A DNA stretch of 64,000 nucleotides from Catalinimonas niigatensis (GCF_030506285.1 NZ_CP119422.1:2356001-2420000), one strand, 5' to 3'; counted from the first letter of the stretch, positions 16,824 through 26,625 are shown. Program-made: numbers and translations. The notes: a model not told the origin generated them from the sequence alone.

Positions 16824-18371
16824 ATGTTGATGAAAAATACTTTTGTTGCCACTTTACTGAGTATGCCAATCCTATTCACCAATTGTGCTTCTATCCTAAA
16901 TAGCAAATACCAGCAAGTCATGGTAAATACAGACTCCCAGAATACCAAGGTGTATGTAGATCATCAGTATGTAGGGAAAGGAAATCAGGTAATGACTCCG
17001 ATGGAAAGAGACCTGAAAGTGAGAGAAGTTAAAGTAGAAAGAGAAGGATACAAACCTGAACATCATGTGCATTTCCAACAAAAGAAGTCACCTCTGTACA
17101 TTTTGTCCTGGGTTCCTTTCGGAATTCTGCTCTATCCTCCTCTCTATGATGTTGGCCCTAAAAGCTTTAACTACGATAAAGTGATGACTGCAAACACCGA
17201 AACGAAAGTGACGGAGAGAGCAGACGGTCAGAAGTATATTTATTTACAAAAGACAGCATTTAACATTGCCCAGGACAATCTAATTGTAAAAATATACAGT
17301 CATAAAAAGTATGTGAATAATAAGCAATCCAGCAAAACCGAATACAATACCGAAAATATTGAGTTAGACAACTCTATATTTACTGACAAGCTGAATGTCC
17401 TTTTGAAGGAATACGGTTATATAGATACGGTGAATACCATCTTAAAAGACAAGACCAATACGATGTATATCAGCGCCCAGGTGAAGCAGGTTACTTTGAA
17501 TGGTGTGCGCCCTTTTTCCAGAAGCGCATCTCATTACCTGGTGGCGGAAACTTCCATAGACTGGCAAATTCTGGATGTTTATAATATTCCCAAGTTTAGC
17601 AGTACCATTGCTTCTAAATCAGGAGAGTTTAGTGATGCTTCATACAAGGAAGACGGATACTCCAAAGCCGCGATAGAAGACGCCATTACCAGTTCACTGA
17701 TAGCATTTCTGGGCAAGAAAGAAGTCCAGGAACTGTTAAAGAAAGAAGATCCTGCTAACATGCTTATGCCTGAGATTGCCGTCACGCGTCCTGTACATGG
17801 GCCCAAAAGCCTATCAGAAGCCCAGGCTGCCACGGTTACTATTTCTCATACCAATGGACATGGTAGCGGATTCCTGATCAGTGAGGATGGCTACATCATT
17901 ACCAACTTTCATGTAGTGGCAGGCCAGGATGATCTGAAGGTGATCATGAACGATGGACAGGAGGCAAAAGCAGAATTTATCAGGGCGAATGAATATGCTG
18001 ACCTGGCACTGATCAAAATCAATGCAAAAGTAACCCATGCTTTTCAACTCAACAGTCAGAAAAATTATGAGAGTGGAGACGAAGTATTCGCTATCGGAAC
18101 CCCTACTTCGCTGGAACTTGGCCAGACCCTTAGCAAAGGAATTGTTTCGGGCATACGAAAACAAAAGGACCATGAATTGATACAAACGGATGTGAGCGTG
18201 AACCCCGGTAATAGCGGAGGCGCATTGGTTAATGAAAAGGGAGAACTGGTGGGAGTAGTCAACTCAAAAGTCATTGGATTAGGCATTGAGGGGATTGCTT
18301 TCTGTACTCCTTCCAAAGATATTTTTGAACTGCTTTCTATCTCTACTTCCGGAAAAATCAGTTTGAAATAA
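16824..18371 (+). CDS. Lipoprotein with PEGA-like domain and HtrA-type serine protease domain
   Basis: Counting from the non-ATG codon at 16785, the chosen ATG is residue 14. A signal segment ends in the lipobox FTNC (C34), so it is probably outer-membrane anchored. A PEGA-like stretch at about 45-100 (YVDHQYVGKG ... VEREGYKP) and an unassigned middle region precede the trypsin-like domain at about 345-515. The catalytic triad is complete: H376 in TNFHVVAG, D406 in YADLALI and S477 in GNSGG. No PDZ domain follows, unlike DegP or DegS. It is monogenic, and a MITE-like element now separates its stop from its terminator. Confidence 0.82.
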   Translation: MLMKNTFVATLLSMPILFTNCASILNSKYQQVMVNTDSQNTKVYVDHQYVGKGNQVMTPMERDLKVREVKVEREGYKPEHHVHFQQKKSPLYILSWVPFGILLYPPLYDVGPKSFNYDKVMTANTETKVTERADGQKYIYLQKTAFNIAQDNLIVKIYSHKKYVNNKQSSKTEYNTENIELDNSIFTDKLNVLLKEYGYIDTVNTILKDKTNTMYISAQVKQVTLNGVRPFSRSASHYLVAETSIDWQILDVYNIPKFSSTIASKSGEFSDASYKEDGYSKAAIEDAITSSLIAFLGKKEVQELLKKEDPANMLMPEIAVTRPVHGPKSLSEAQAATVTISHTNGHGSGFLISEDGYIITNFHVVAGQDDLKVIMNDGQEAKAEFIRANEYADLALIKINAKVTHAFQLNSQKNYESGDEVFAIGTPTSLELGQTLSKGIVSGIRKQKDHELIQTDVSVNPGNSGGALVNEKGELVGVVNSKVIGLGIEGIAFCTPSKDIFELLSISTSGKISLK

Positions 18372-18391
18372 GCTTACTCACTTACTAAAAT

Positions 18392-18588
18392 TAACGTGAG
18401 TTCGAGATTAAATCTAAAAAAAAACCGTCTTTCAGAGGCTTCGAGTTGGTTTTGTGGGCTGAAAGCCGTAGGAATCTCCCCGCAAGGAGACTCTCACGCC
18501 ATTTTTCCACCGCACATCCTTAGAACAAAATGGCTCAGAGTGACGTGGGGCGGTTTTTTTTAGGGTTTTTATTTCCGAACTCACGTTA
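18392..18588. mobile_element. MITE-like element, family 2, copy B
   Basis: A 197-bp element with perfect 13-bp terminal inverted repeats (TAACGTGAGTTCG at 18392-18404 and its reverse complement at 18576-18588). It is flanked on both sides by AAAT, a possible 4-bp target duplication, although the region is AT-rich. Inside lies a second inverted pair of A/T-rich CCG-containing tracts. Its middle matches copy A at 15.1-15.3 kb in reverse orientation over about 60 bp with few differences. No coding capacity. Confidence 0.75.
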
Positions 18589-18596
18589 AAATTATC

Positions 18597-18628
18597 AAAG
18601 CCCTGTTCTACGGACCAGGGCTTTTTTT
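18597..18628 (+). terminator. Intrinsic terminator
   Basis: AAAGCCCTG and CAGGGCTTT form a 9-bp stem with a 10-nt loop, followed by a T run on the plus strand. It is probably the original terminator of the protease gene, now about 225 bp from the stop because of the inserted element at 18392-18588. Confidence 0.75.
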
Positions 18629-18673
18629 ATGAAATCAAGGGATTGACTGACTTTTTAAGCAATGGTCCTCATG

Positions 18674-20347
18674 CTAAAAGTCATAATAACGCTGCCGTAT
18701 ATTCCAGCGCAAAGCCAGGGAGGTGTAGTTTGTCGTTTCGGTGGCTGGCAGCAAATCGTTTTGTCGGCTGCGATGCAGATATCGCAGATCTATAAACATA
18801 TTGTGCCACAGCTGATAGGAAGCGATAAAGTCAGTAATGAGCAGATTGTTGGGTACGCCCTGGCCCAGCACATTGTTATAGTCTTGCTCCTTTGTCCGGT
18901 TGTCCAGCAGTATATTCTGCCCCCAGTTTGAGCTCAGGGTATCACCTCCGTATTGCGCAACAATCAGCTTGGCCTGAAGCTGTAACCTGCCGATGGGCTG
19001 GAAACGGGCAATACCGATCACTTCCTGAAAATTAGCACCCAGCGGATGGGCCAGTGGCTGCTCATAGTGGGTATAGCTGCGGTACAGGTCTTCGTGGCTA
19101 TAAGTATACGGCCGCACCCGATTGTATTCCAATTGCAGATCCAGATTACTGATTGTGAGGGCATCAGCATATTCTAACCCAAACTGCAACGCATATTTAT
19201 TGCCCCACCAGTTATTGCCGGAACGGATCTCTGAAATTACAAACTCATCCATTAAAGCCTGAGTATATATTGCCAGACCTTTCAGGGGAAGCCAGCGAAT
19301 ATCCATACCCAGCTGTGCATTGCCACTGCTGCCGCCCTGTTGCTCCACTGCCCGGTAGAAGATGATGGGATTCAGATAGTTGAAGTCAAAATTCCCTGAT
19401 GCATCTCCGTAGGTAATGCTTTCAAAAAGACCCAACTGTAATTTGGGGGTGATCGTAGCTCCCAGACGATGCAAAGCAAAGTATTTGTGTGGAAAAGCGG
19501 CTGTACCGTACAGACCAGTACTGTTGCCTGTGATGTCGGCAGTCATCTGGGCAAAAATATTGGTGTACTGTAGCTTCCAGACCTGCGTATTGATGCGCAG
19601 GAAAAGATAGTTGTTGGCAAAATCAGAAAGCAGCAGCGAGCGGTAGCCATTGCCTATAAAATGACGGTCATGTCCCAACTGTAGGTCGATATGCTTACTG
19701 GCCTTAAAGCTGATATGTCCTCTGGCGGTCAGGAAGTCTACACTCCGCTCCCCATAGCCTTTCCAGAAACCTTCCTGAGGCACATTGAGTTGTCTGCGAA
19801 TGTACCGGTCTACATATACAGGAAAAGCTGCCTGGTTTTCACCAATGTAGGTGTAAAATCCGATTTTGTCATCAATGGTACCATGCAGTTGTACCCCGCG
19901 GGTGTTGATGTATGGCGTGCCTTCACCTTCATCCGCACCTACCTCTAGATGCAATACCGGATTGACAAAGAGTTCAAAATCTTTCTGGCGCACACTCAGC
20001 AGATCACGCTGATTTTTATAGAAAACTCCGAGTAAAGACTTCCGGCTATTCTGTGCCAGGGTATCGCTATATTCCCAATTGTCCAGTAACAGATAATGGA
20101 GATTAAAAGCATCTGCCTGAGAAGGATCAGACAATTGCAAAGAGTCCAGAAACTGAGCGATGGCTTCCCGCTGAGTGGGTCTGACCATGGAACCTAAGGC
20201 CGGTGACCAATGGCCATCCAGAAGCTCATAGCGGTGCAGGAGATGGTAATAAGACTCCTGCAAAGGGGCATAAGCACTCTGTGCTAAGACCAGCGTGACA
20301 GGAAAGAAACACAATAAAAGAGAAAAGGACAGCAGTAGTTTTTTCAA
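18674..20347 (-). CDS. Wzi-like capsule assembly/anchoring outer-membrane protein
   Basis: A 557-residue protein with a signal peptide (KKLLLSFSLLLCFFPVTLVLA) and long stretches of alternating aromatic and polar residues, as in a beta barrel. The N-terminal region and length match the Bacteroidota Wzi/CapA family, which sits in the outer membrane and binds exported polysaccharide. The start is TTG, overlapping the TGA of the upstream membrane-protein gene by 4 bp (20344-20347), so the two are translationally coupled. It is therefore a plausible partner for the surface-glycan genes at 1-16 kb, though it is about 9 kb from them. Confidence 0.8.
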   Translation of the reverse strand: MKKLLLSFSLLLCFFPVTLVLAQSAYAPLQESYYHLLHRYELLDGHWSPALGSMVRPTQREAIAQFLDSLQLSDPSQADAFNLHYLLLDNWEYSDTLAQNSRKSLLGVFYKNQRDLLSVRQKDFELFVNPVLHLEVGADEGEGTPYINTRGVQLHGTIDDKIGFYTYIGENQAAFPVYVDRYIRRQLNVPQEGFWKGYGERSVDFLTARGHISFKASKHIDLQLGHDRHFIGNGYRSLLLSDFANNYLFLRINTQVWKLQYTNIFAQMTADITGNSTGLYGTAAFPHKYFALHRLGATITPKLQLGLFESITYGDASGNFDFNYLNPIIFYRAVEQQGGSSGNAQLGMDIRWLPLKGLAIYTQALMDEFVISEIRSGNNWWGNKYALQFGLEYADALTISNLDLQLEYNRVRPYTYSHEDLYRSYTHYEQPLAHPLGANFQEVIGIARFQPIGRLQLQAKLIVAQYGGDTLSSNWGQNILLDNRTKEQDYNNVLGQGVPNNLLITDFIASYQLWHNMFIDLRYLHRSRQNDLLPATETTNYTSLALRWNIRQRYYDF

Positions 20348-21705
20348 GGATTCACAAAAGCTTTAGGACGACGTTTGGGTTTTATTTTTTTCCGCTGGGC
20401 AAGATAGCGTAAGATAAATAATCCTGCCAGATAAAAAGGGAACATAGGAATCTTATACCTCACCAGCGAGCCAAAGTTATAGGTAGAGATGCCCACCGCA
20501 AAGCTGAAGGCAATGGCAAAAAGCAGGCAGAAGCTGATGATAGGCCTGGCAAGAAGATATCCGAAAAGTTTACCTAAGCCTACTTTGTAGATCACCCAAA
20601 AAGTCAGCAGCAAAGTAAGAAAGCTCTCCAAGGCCGATAAAAGCATCACTATATTATGAGCTTCCCATAAATAGGGCCTGAAGAGGGTGACATTGACGGC
20701 CAGGGGAAATTTTCGGAGCATACCTGCCGGACTAAAATCATAATCGTCGCCTAAGGTATATACTGAACCGCCCTGGCTTTCGCCTACATAAGTAAGGTAA
20801 CGTGCCGTGATTTCCGCCGTTTCCGACACTTTATCTAAAGAGTAACGGTTATTATCTTCCCCCACTTTTACCATTGCATAGTAGCCCAATATACCTCCAA
20901 TGAGCAGCACAAAAGGGAGTACAGCTACGCGAATCGCTACTGACTTTATTTTTTCTGCATTGGCCAGAAATATCCATAGTATAGCCGCCGGAAGAAAGCA
21001 GAGGACAATGTATATTTTGATGGAATAAATGGTATACAGACTAAGTAAAAGGATGCCTCCTGCCAATACCAGTCCTCTCTTTTCTATAAAAACACGTACA
21101 ATGCCCCAGGTAGCCCAGCCTAATGCGCCCAGTGTAATGGTGTCTTTGAGTATACCCGAGCCCCAAAAGAAGACGGAAGGAATAAAGAGCATGGCGATGG
21201 CCAGTTCTTTGTGCAGCATAGGAAAAAGTTTATAAAAAGCACGGTACATGGCCCAGATACCGGAAAAGCTTAGTGCTGCGAAGATCACAGCGATGGCAGC
21301 ATAGGCATGGCCCGTAAATAATCCCAAAAAGGCTACGATTCGGATTACAAAATACTCAGTAGAGGAACCGAACCAATACATACGATTGGCATATTGGAAT
21401 ATCTCCGGTGTCATTTCACCATTGGCTAACAGTAATCTGATACCAGTCACTGGATTCTCTCCAAAAGCATTGAAGATTACTTTAGCATCTTTGAAATACG
21501 CAAAAGTATCACCACTGGGCCTTCCTCCTCCATAATAGAACTGGTAGATAAAACCTACCGCCAGCGCGCCGATAATCTTAACCGTTAGTCCGGGAATAAA
21601 ATAGCGTTTGATACGGGGATCGGTAAAAGCAGGGCGCAGGGAATAGGCCAGAAAGTAGATGATGCCCAGCCAGACAGGTGTAATTAATAAATCCTTGATC
21701 CCCAT
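20344..21705 (-). CDS. Polytopic membrane protein of unknown function (polymerase or GT-C like)
   Basis: A 453-residue inner-membrane protein with roughly ten to twelve hydrophobic segments and a soluble loop near residues 285-335. No confident family assignment could be made. The topology and its coupling to the Wzi-like gene suggest a polysaccharide polymerase or lipid-linked-sugar-using glycosyltransferase. The basic C-terminal tail (RKKIKPKRRPKAF) is cytosolic by the positive-inside rule. It sits 25 bp downstream of the TolC gene. Confidence 0.65.
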   Translation of the reverse strand: MGIKDLLITPVWLGIIYFLAYSLRPAFTDPRIKRYFIPGLTVKIIGALAVGFIYQFYYGGGRPSGDTFAYFKDAKVIFNAFGENPVTGIRLLLANGEMTPEIFQYANRMYWFGSSTEYFVIRIVAFLGLFTGHAYAAIAVIFAALSFSGIWAMYRAFYKLFPMLHKELAIAMLFIPSVFFWGSGILKDTITLGALGWATWGIVRVFIEKRGLVLAGGILLLSLYTIYSIKIYIVLCFLPAAILWIFLANAEKIKSVAIRVAVLPFVLLIGGILGYYAMVKVGEDNNRYSLDKVSETAEITARYLTYVGESQGGSVYTLGDDYDFSPAGMLRKFPLAVNVTLFRPYLWEAHNIVMLLSALESFLTLLLTFWVIYKVGLGKLFGYLLARPIISFCLLFAIAFSFAVGISTYNFGSLVRYKIPMFPFYLAGLFILRYLAQRKKIKPKRRPKAFVNP

Positions 21706-21730
21706 AGCCCCAAGATAGACAAATTTCGTA

Positions 21731-23233
21731 CTAAAAATCCAGCGGATTACCCTGATAGAAATCCAATACTTTGATACTGAAAATATAGTTGTACTTAGCC
21801 CTGATCAGGTCAGATTCAGCTATATTCAGGTTATTTTGTGACAGATTGAACTCTACTGCATCTATGGCCCCTACCTGGTAGCGGATTTCCGTATTCCGGA
21901 AGGCTTCTTTCAGGGAACTCACCTGCCTTTCCGAAGCGGAGAAGCTTTTGGTAGCCGCTTTGGCATCCAGGTACACCTGCTCTATCGTCTGCCTGAGCTG
22001 ATTACGCTGGTTAATCACCTCCAGACGATTGCTTTCCAGATTGAGCTGGGCATTAGCCACATTGGAGCGTACTCTCCAGTTGTTAAAGATAGGAATGCTT
22101 AAGTCTATGCTGATAAAACGCCTTAAATTAAAATCAAGCTGGTTCAGATAGGTGTTGTCTGTAAACTCCGAAGGAATCTGGGTTTCTGTCAACACAGGAA
22201 TGCGGGTACCGGCAGGCAAATCCGGAATTAAGCCGTCAGGAACCTGTAAAAAATCTCCTGTTGGAATTACTGTAGTGACGTTTTCAGTCCCTGCCCTGGG
22301 AATCTGGTCAGGAGCGATACTGGAATACTGAGAAAAAATCCCTGCGCTGAGTGCAAGCGAAGGATAATAAGCCCCCCGGGCAATCGCCAGACCATAGCGT
22401 GCACTATTTACCTGTAGTTCGGCACTCTGAAGATTGGCCCATTGCTGTGCAGCAGTTTCATAAACCTCTGCTGCAGATGCAGGGAGGGTAAACTCAGAAG
22501 GTTCTTCCACATCGGGGATTACAATGTCTATTTCCTGGCTTTCAGGAAGTTGCAGCAGCTGTTTCAGATTGAGATAAGCCAGTTCCAGATCATTTTCAGC
22601 ATTTACAACGCTCAGTTCATTGTTGGCCTGCTGCGCTTCCAGTTCAAGCTGGTTGGCAATGGGTAAGGAACCTGCAGTGACCAGCTTTTCTGTACGCTGG
22701 AGTTGTGATGAGGAAGTACGAAGCTGGAACTCTGCATTTTCCAGCAATTCTATGTTGAAAAGGATTTGGGTATAAGCCTGTATTACATTGAGTGTCACCG
22801 CATCTTTACTGGCTTCCAGATCATACTGGCTGCCTTCCAGATTTACTTTGTTTTGCTTGATGGTATTAAGCCGCTGCAAGCCATTAAATAAAGTGAGTTG
22901 TGTACTCAAGCCCATGCTTTGCTGGCGCACCGGCTGATCTACGTACTCATTGGTAAACTGGTTGATGGTACGGCCTACGCTGTAGCTTATTCCGGTATTG
23001 GCATTCAGGGAAGGCAAAAGTTCCGCTTTGGATTGCTTGAGTGTCACCTGGCTGCCCACTACCTGCAGCTCCGTTTGTTTGACAGAAATATTGTTTCTAA
23101 TCGCTCGGTCAATGCTCTCCTGTAAACTCAGGATGAGAGGCTCTTCACTTCCGCCTGACTGGGCATGGCTACTATTAGCATAAAAAAAAACCGAAAAGAG
23201 GGCGAAGGCTAATGTTTTGATGGCTGTGGTCAT
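21731..23233 (-). CDS. TolC family outer-membrane efflux/secretion protein
   Basis: A 500-residue protein with a signal peptide (AFALFSVFFYANSSHAQ) and two related halves, each with a long coiled-coil and short strands, starting LSLQESIDRAIRNNISVKQ and repeated near residue 270. This is the TolC layout: a trimeric outer-membrane channel with a periplasmic tunnel. It is 5 bp downstream of the LytTR regulator gene, so it lies in one operon with lytS/lytR. No matching HlyD or RND gene lies nearby, so its inner-membrane partner is unknown. Confidence 0.9.
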   Translation of the reverse strand: MTTAIKTLAFALFSVFFYANSSHAQSGGSEEPLILSLQESIDRAIRNNISVKQTELQVVGSQVTLKQSKAELLPSLNANTGISYSVGRTINQFTNEYVDQPVRQQSMGLSTQLTLFNGLQRLNTIKQNKVNLEGSQYDLEASKDAVTLNVIQAYTQILFNIELLENAEFQLRTSSSQLQRTEKLVTAGSLPIANQLELEAQQANNELSVVNAENDLELAYLNLKQLLQLPESQEIDIVIPDVEEPSEFTLPASAAEVYETAAQQWANLQSAELQVNSARYGLAIARGAYYPSLALSAGIFSQYSSIAPDQIPRAGTENVTTVIPTGDFLQVPDGLIPDLPAGTRIPVLTETQIPSEFTDNTYLNQLDFNLRRFISIDLSIPIFNNWRVRSNVANAQLNLESNRLEVINQRNQLRQTIEQVYLDAKAATKSFSASERQVSSLKEAFRNTEIRYQVGAIDAVEFNLSQNNLNIAESDLIRAKYNYIFSIKVLDFYQGNPLDF

Positions 23234-23238
23234 GTTGG

Positions 23239-23943
23239 CTAACGTTCTTGTTTTAGCTTTTCCAGGAAAGCATCACGGTAAACTTCTCCTATGGGTATTT
23301 CTACCTTCTGAATGAATATCTTTCTTTTCTGTACTAAGGTAATCCGTGCGAAGTTAACAATAAAACTGCGATGTACTCTTATAAAATGAGCAGGCAGATC
23401 ATCTGCCAAAGTTTTCATGCTCATCAAAGATACCACAATCTTTTCATCTGTATGAATCTTTACATAATCTTTAAGCCCTTCAATATAACGAATATGGTCA
23501 TACTGTACTTTGATAATATCATAGCCTGACTTGACAAACATATAATCTTTGACGGCAGCAGCAGGCTGCTCTCCAGGCACCAACTGCATATTGATCTGCT
23601 GATAGGCTTTGTTTACCGCCTTTAAAAAGCGCTCAAAAGTAAAAGGTTTCAGCAGGTAATCCACCGCATCCAGGTTAAATCCTTCCAGTGCATAGTCGGA
23701 ATAAGCGGTAGTAAAAATTACCTTGGGACGTTGATCCAGGCTTTTCAGAAATTGCACACCAGAAATCTGTGGCATCTGTATATCCAGAAAAATGAGCTGT
23801 ATATTCTCCTGATGCAAAACTTCAATCGCTTCCACAGCGCTTTGGCAGGTTTTGAACAGCTTCAGAAAGGGGACTTTACTGATAAAATCCTCCAGTACAT
23901 CCAGGGCCAGAGGTTCGTCGTCAATCGCTATGCATCTAATCAT
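23239..23943 (-). CDS. LytTR-family response regulator
   Basis: A 234-residue two-domain regulator. The receiver domain shows D8-D9, the phosphoacceptor D54 (FLDIQMP) and K99, and the C-terminal LytTR DNA-binding domain spans about residues 135-232 (VKSGYDIIKVQYDHIRYIEG; HRSFIVN). It overlaps the histidine kinase gene by 8 bp and precedes tolC by 5 bp. It most likely responds to that kinase and may regulate the operon itself. Confidence 0.93.
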   Translation of the reverse strand: MIRCIAIDDEPLALDVLEDFISKVPFLKLFKTCQSAVEAIEVLHQENIQLIFLDIQMPQISGVQFLKSLDQRPKVIFTTAYSDYALEGFNLDAVDYLLKPFTFERFLKAVNKAYQQINMQLVPGEQPAAAVKDYMFVKSGYDIIKVQYDHIRYIEGLKDYVKIHTDEKIVVSLMSMKTLADDLPAHFIRVHRSFIVNFARITLVQKRKIFIQKVEIPIGEVYRDAFLEKLKQER

Positions 23944-24970
23944 ATGTTAAATTAAGCTTCAAATCTACTTCAAAAGTACCTTCTTTCTCTTGGATATGTA
24001 ACTGGTGCCGACCCGGATAAAGCAGGTCAAGCCTTTTCTCTATATTTTTTAGGCCAATGCCGGACTGTTGGTCTTTGACATGTCCGTTACGGCTTACTGT
24101 ATTTTTTACCGTAAAGCTTAGTTCATCCCCTTCCACCTTCAATTTAATACAAATATTCCCTTCCTGCCGAAATATATCGCCATGCTTGAAAGCATTTTCT
24201 ACAAAAGGCTCCAGCAGCATGGGCTCAATCTTCTTAATTTCCAGTTCCCCTTCCGTATCAAAACAGATCTTCTTACCCTGTTTCAAACGCAGCTTTTGCA
24301 GGTCAATATAATTTTGTAAATGCTCTACTTCTTTACTCAGACTGATTTTATCGGCAGAAGAGTCGTAGAGTACATAGCGCATCATTTCAGAGAGCATGAC
24401 AATACCTTTGGGCGCATCTTCAGACTTTTTGATGGCCAGAGAGTAGATATTGTTCAGGTTATTGAACAGAAAGTGAGGATTAATCTGTGATTTGAGCATT
24501 GCCAGTTCGGAAGCCATCTTTTCTTTTTCCATTTCATTTTTAAGGCGTTCATTCCTGAACCATTCTTTGGTCATTTTCAATCCTCCACTGACGGTAAGTA
24601 TCAGCAGGCTGTTCAGTACCGCACGGCTGGTTACAATACCCGGGTACCAGTCACGGCTTCTGTAAAACTCACCGTTAAAGGTTCTTTCAATCCAAAGTGT
24701 ACATAAAGCTACTAACCCTACTGCACCTATCACTGCCAGGATGTATGGGATCACTTTCTTTTTGGCCAGCAAACGGGGAATCAGAAAAGAAGTATTGGAA
24801 TAAAAAAGTATGATCAGAGGAATAGTAGAAAGTAAGGTCCTCATGGTCACGCTCAGATCATTGATGGGCGTACCAAATATCACAAAGAGCAAGAGCACAA
24901 AAGCAACCCATCCGCCGATGTGGATCATCACCAGGCGCAGGGTAAGCGGGGAATTGATATGAGTGGACAT
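23936..24970 (-). CDS. LytS/YehU-type sensor histidine kinase
   Basis: A membrane sensor of about 345 residues with four hydrophobic segments before the His_kinase domain; the phosphorylated histidine is in the SQINPHFLFNNLNNIYSL motif (H179 counting from the GTG at 25009). The GHKL ATPase domain holds the N-box EPFVENAFKHG and a GIGLKNIEKRL segment. The ATG at 24970 is a better start than the GTG at 25009. It overlaps the response regulator gene by 8 bp. The signal sensed is unknown. Confidence 0.9.
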   Translation of the reverse strand: MSTHINSPLTLRLVMIHIGGWVAFVLLLFVIFGTPINDLSVTMRTLLSTIPLIILFYSNTSFLIPRLLAKKKVIPYILAVIGAVGLVALCTLWIERTFNGEFYRSRDWYPGIVTSRAVLNSLLILTVSGGLKMTKEWFRNERLKNEMEKEKMASELAMLKSQINPHFLFNNLNNIYSLAIKKSEDAPKGIVMLSEMMRYVLYDSSADKISLSKEVEHLQNYIDLQKLRLKQGKKICFDTEGELEIKKIEPMLLEPFVENAFKHGDIFRQEGNICIKLKVEGDELSFTVKNTVSRNGHVKDQQSGIGLKNIEKRLDLLYPGRHQLHIQEKEGTFEVDLKLNLTYD

Positions 24971-25182
24971 ATTTTGTTTATTATACAAAATCGAAGGTAC
25001 ACTTTCCACAAATTCCTTATATATGTATTAGACGTATGTCTGATAAGATTATACATAAAGGATTTTGTGATAGATGAGAATAAAAAATCTCTTGTGACAC
25101 CAGGCATTTTACCCTCTTACTTCTTTTGGTTCATGCGTTCTCGTGCTTGTATTCTGGCTAAATAACAGCTTGAAAAAGGCCT

Positions 25183-26625
25183 TTAATAATTCAGATAAAT
25201 ATCCTGTAGTATCTTTTCCATTTCTTTCTTGAGCGGAAAAGTAGAAGTGATGTAATTGTTATGCAAAAAGCTAAAGATGAGTTTCTTACCGGATTTGGTA
25301 TAGATAAATCCGCTCAGGGCAGACTTATTACTTAAAGTACCGGTTTTGGCAAATACAAAAGGTGCACCTCCTTCCGGATTAGCATACCAGGATTCAACGG
25401 TGCCTGACTTTCCACCTGCCGGAAAAATGTCTTTGATGCGCTCATCACTCAGTTCTTTATCCACTTTCTGTAGTAAAGCTACAATACCACGGGGTGTTTG
25501 CAGGTTATAGCGCGACAAACCTGATCCATCTCTCCAGATGGGTTCATCGGGCAGGTCGCTCAGATAGTGTTTTTTTACATAATCTATGGTCCATTCGGTA
25601 CTCAGGGTATCTTGAAAGACGGAAGAACAAAGCATCAGCAACTGCTCGGCAAAAAAATTATCGCTGCTGTGCATCATCTGTTTGTACACGCTATCCACCG
25701 GCAGGCTGTATAAGCGATGGGTAAAGACAGGAAAGTGCTTCTGGGGCTGGGTCTCAAAGGTGATTAAAGCAGCCTGGGCAGAGTCGGTGCTCACTTCTGT
25801 GACGGAAGCCATCTGGAGTTCCGGCACCTGAGGCCACTGCTTCATCAGTTGCACATTTTTATGCAGCGTATCAGCCAGCAGCCGGGTAGTAAGTTCTGCC
25901 GATTGTATGAAGGGCACATCCCTATCAAAACTAAGCGTATCTTCTTTGGGTGCATAGCTGAAGTAGTTTTCATGCTGCTTTCTGAACACCGAATAAGGCG
26001 CATCCGGATCAGGAAAGCCTTCTATGTAGCTGGTAAAAAAGTCAGGACTGACCAGTGGCTTATTAAAGCCTTCCATAAAATGAAAGCGCAGCACATTGGC
26101 ATAGATCGGAAAGACAGATTTTTCTGGAGAATAGTAGAAGTTATAATCACTCCAGGCCCAGCCCGGACCAAAGTAAGCATCTTCCGTAGGACGGGGCACA
26201 TACACCAACTGCTTTTCACTGCTTTTCAAAAACTGATATACCTGCTGATCGTAAGTCGTATCCAGCGCATTGATATCAGGATGCAGAAAGGTAGGGTCTC
26301 CGGTGCCGGTAAAGAGCAGAGAATCTCCTGAAATCCGGTATTCCAGGGCAGGAATGGAATCGCCCAACAGCTTGAGCGATGCATAGAGCGTAAAAATCTT
26401 GGTATTGGAAGCAGGAGTATAATATTTGTCGGCCTGATAGGTATAGACCATTTCCTGCCGCTCTGTGTCATAGAGGGCAAAGCCAGTGAAGTTGGTCTCA
26501 AAAACAGGAGACTCAGCAACCTGTTGTCTGAATTTACGGGTACTGATTCCCGGCCGGCTGGCACAGGCACTTATAAGAATGCTACAGCAAATGACGGTCA
26601 GGAAGTGAAGGTTCTGTCTCTTCAT
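25183..26625 (-). CDS. dacB: D-alanyl-D-alanine carboxypeptidase/endopeptidase, PBP4 type
   Basis: A 480-residue peptidase S13 lipoprotein. The signal sequence ends LISAC (C21), so it is probably lipid-anchored. Catalytic motifs are PASNTKIF (S73, K76), SGLSRYN in the second half and KTGT about 55 residues before the end. It cleaves D-Ala from peptidoglycan side chains and can cut D-Ala-mDAP cross-links. It is monocistronic, with about 170 bp of unassigned sequence towards the kinase gene downstream. Confidence 0.9.
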   Translation of the reverse strand: MKRQNLHFLTVICCSILISACASRPGISTRKFRQQVAESPVFETNFTGFALYDTERQEMVYTYQADKYYTPASNTKIFTLYASLKLLGDSIPALEYRISGDSLLFTGTGDPTFLHPDINALDTTYDQQVYQFLKSSEKQLVYVPRPTEDAYFGPGWAWSDYNFYYSPEKSVFPIYANVLRFHFMEGFNKPLVSPDFFTSYIEGFPDPDAPYSVFRKQHENYFSYAPKEDTLSFDRDVPFIQSAELTTRLLADTLHKNVQLMKQWPQVPELQMASVTEVSTDSAQAALITFETQPQKHFPVFTHRLYSLPVDSVYKQMMHSSDNFFAEQLLMLCSSVFQDTLSTEWTIDYVKKHYLSDLPDEPIWRDGSGLSRYNLQTPRGIVALLQKVDKELSDERIKDIFPAGGKSGTVESWYANPEGGAPFVFAKTGTLSNKSALSGFIYTKSGKKLIFSFLHNNYITSTFPLKKEMEKILQDIYLNY

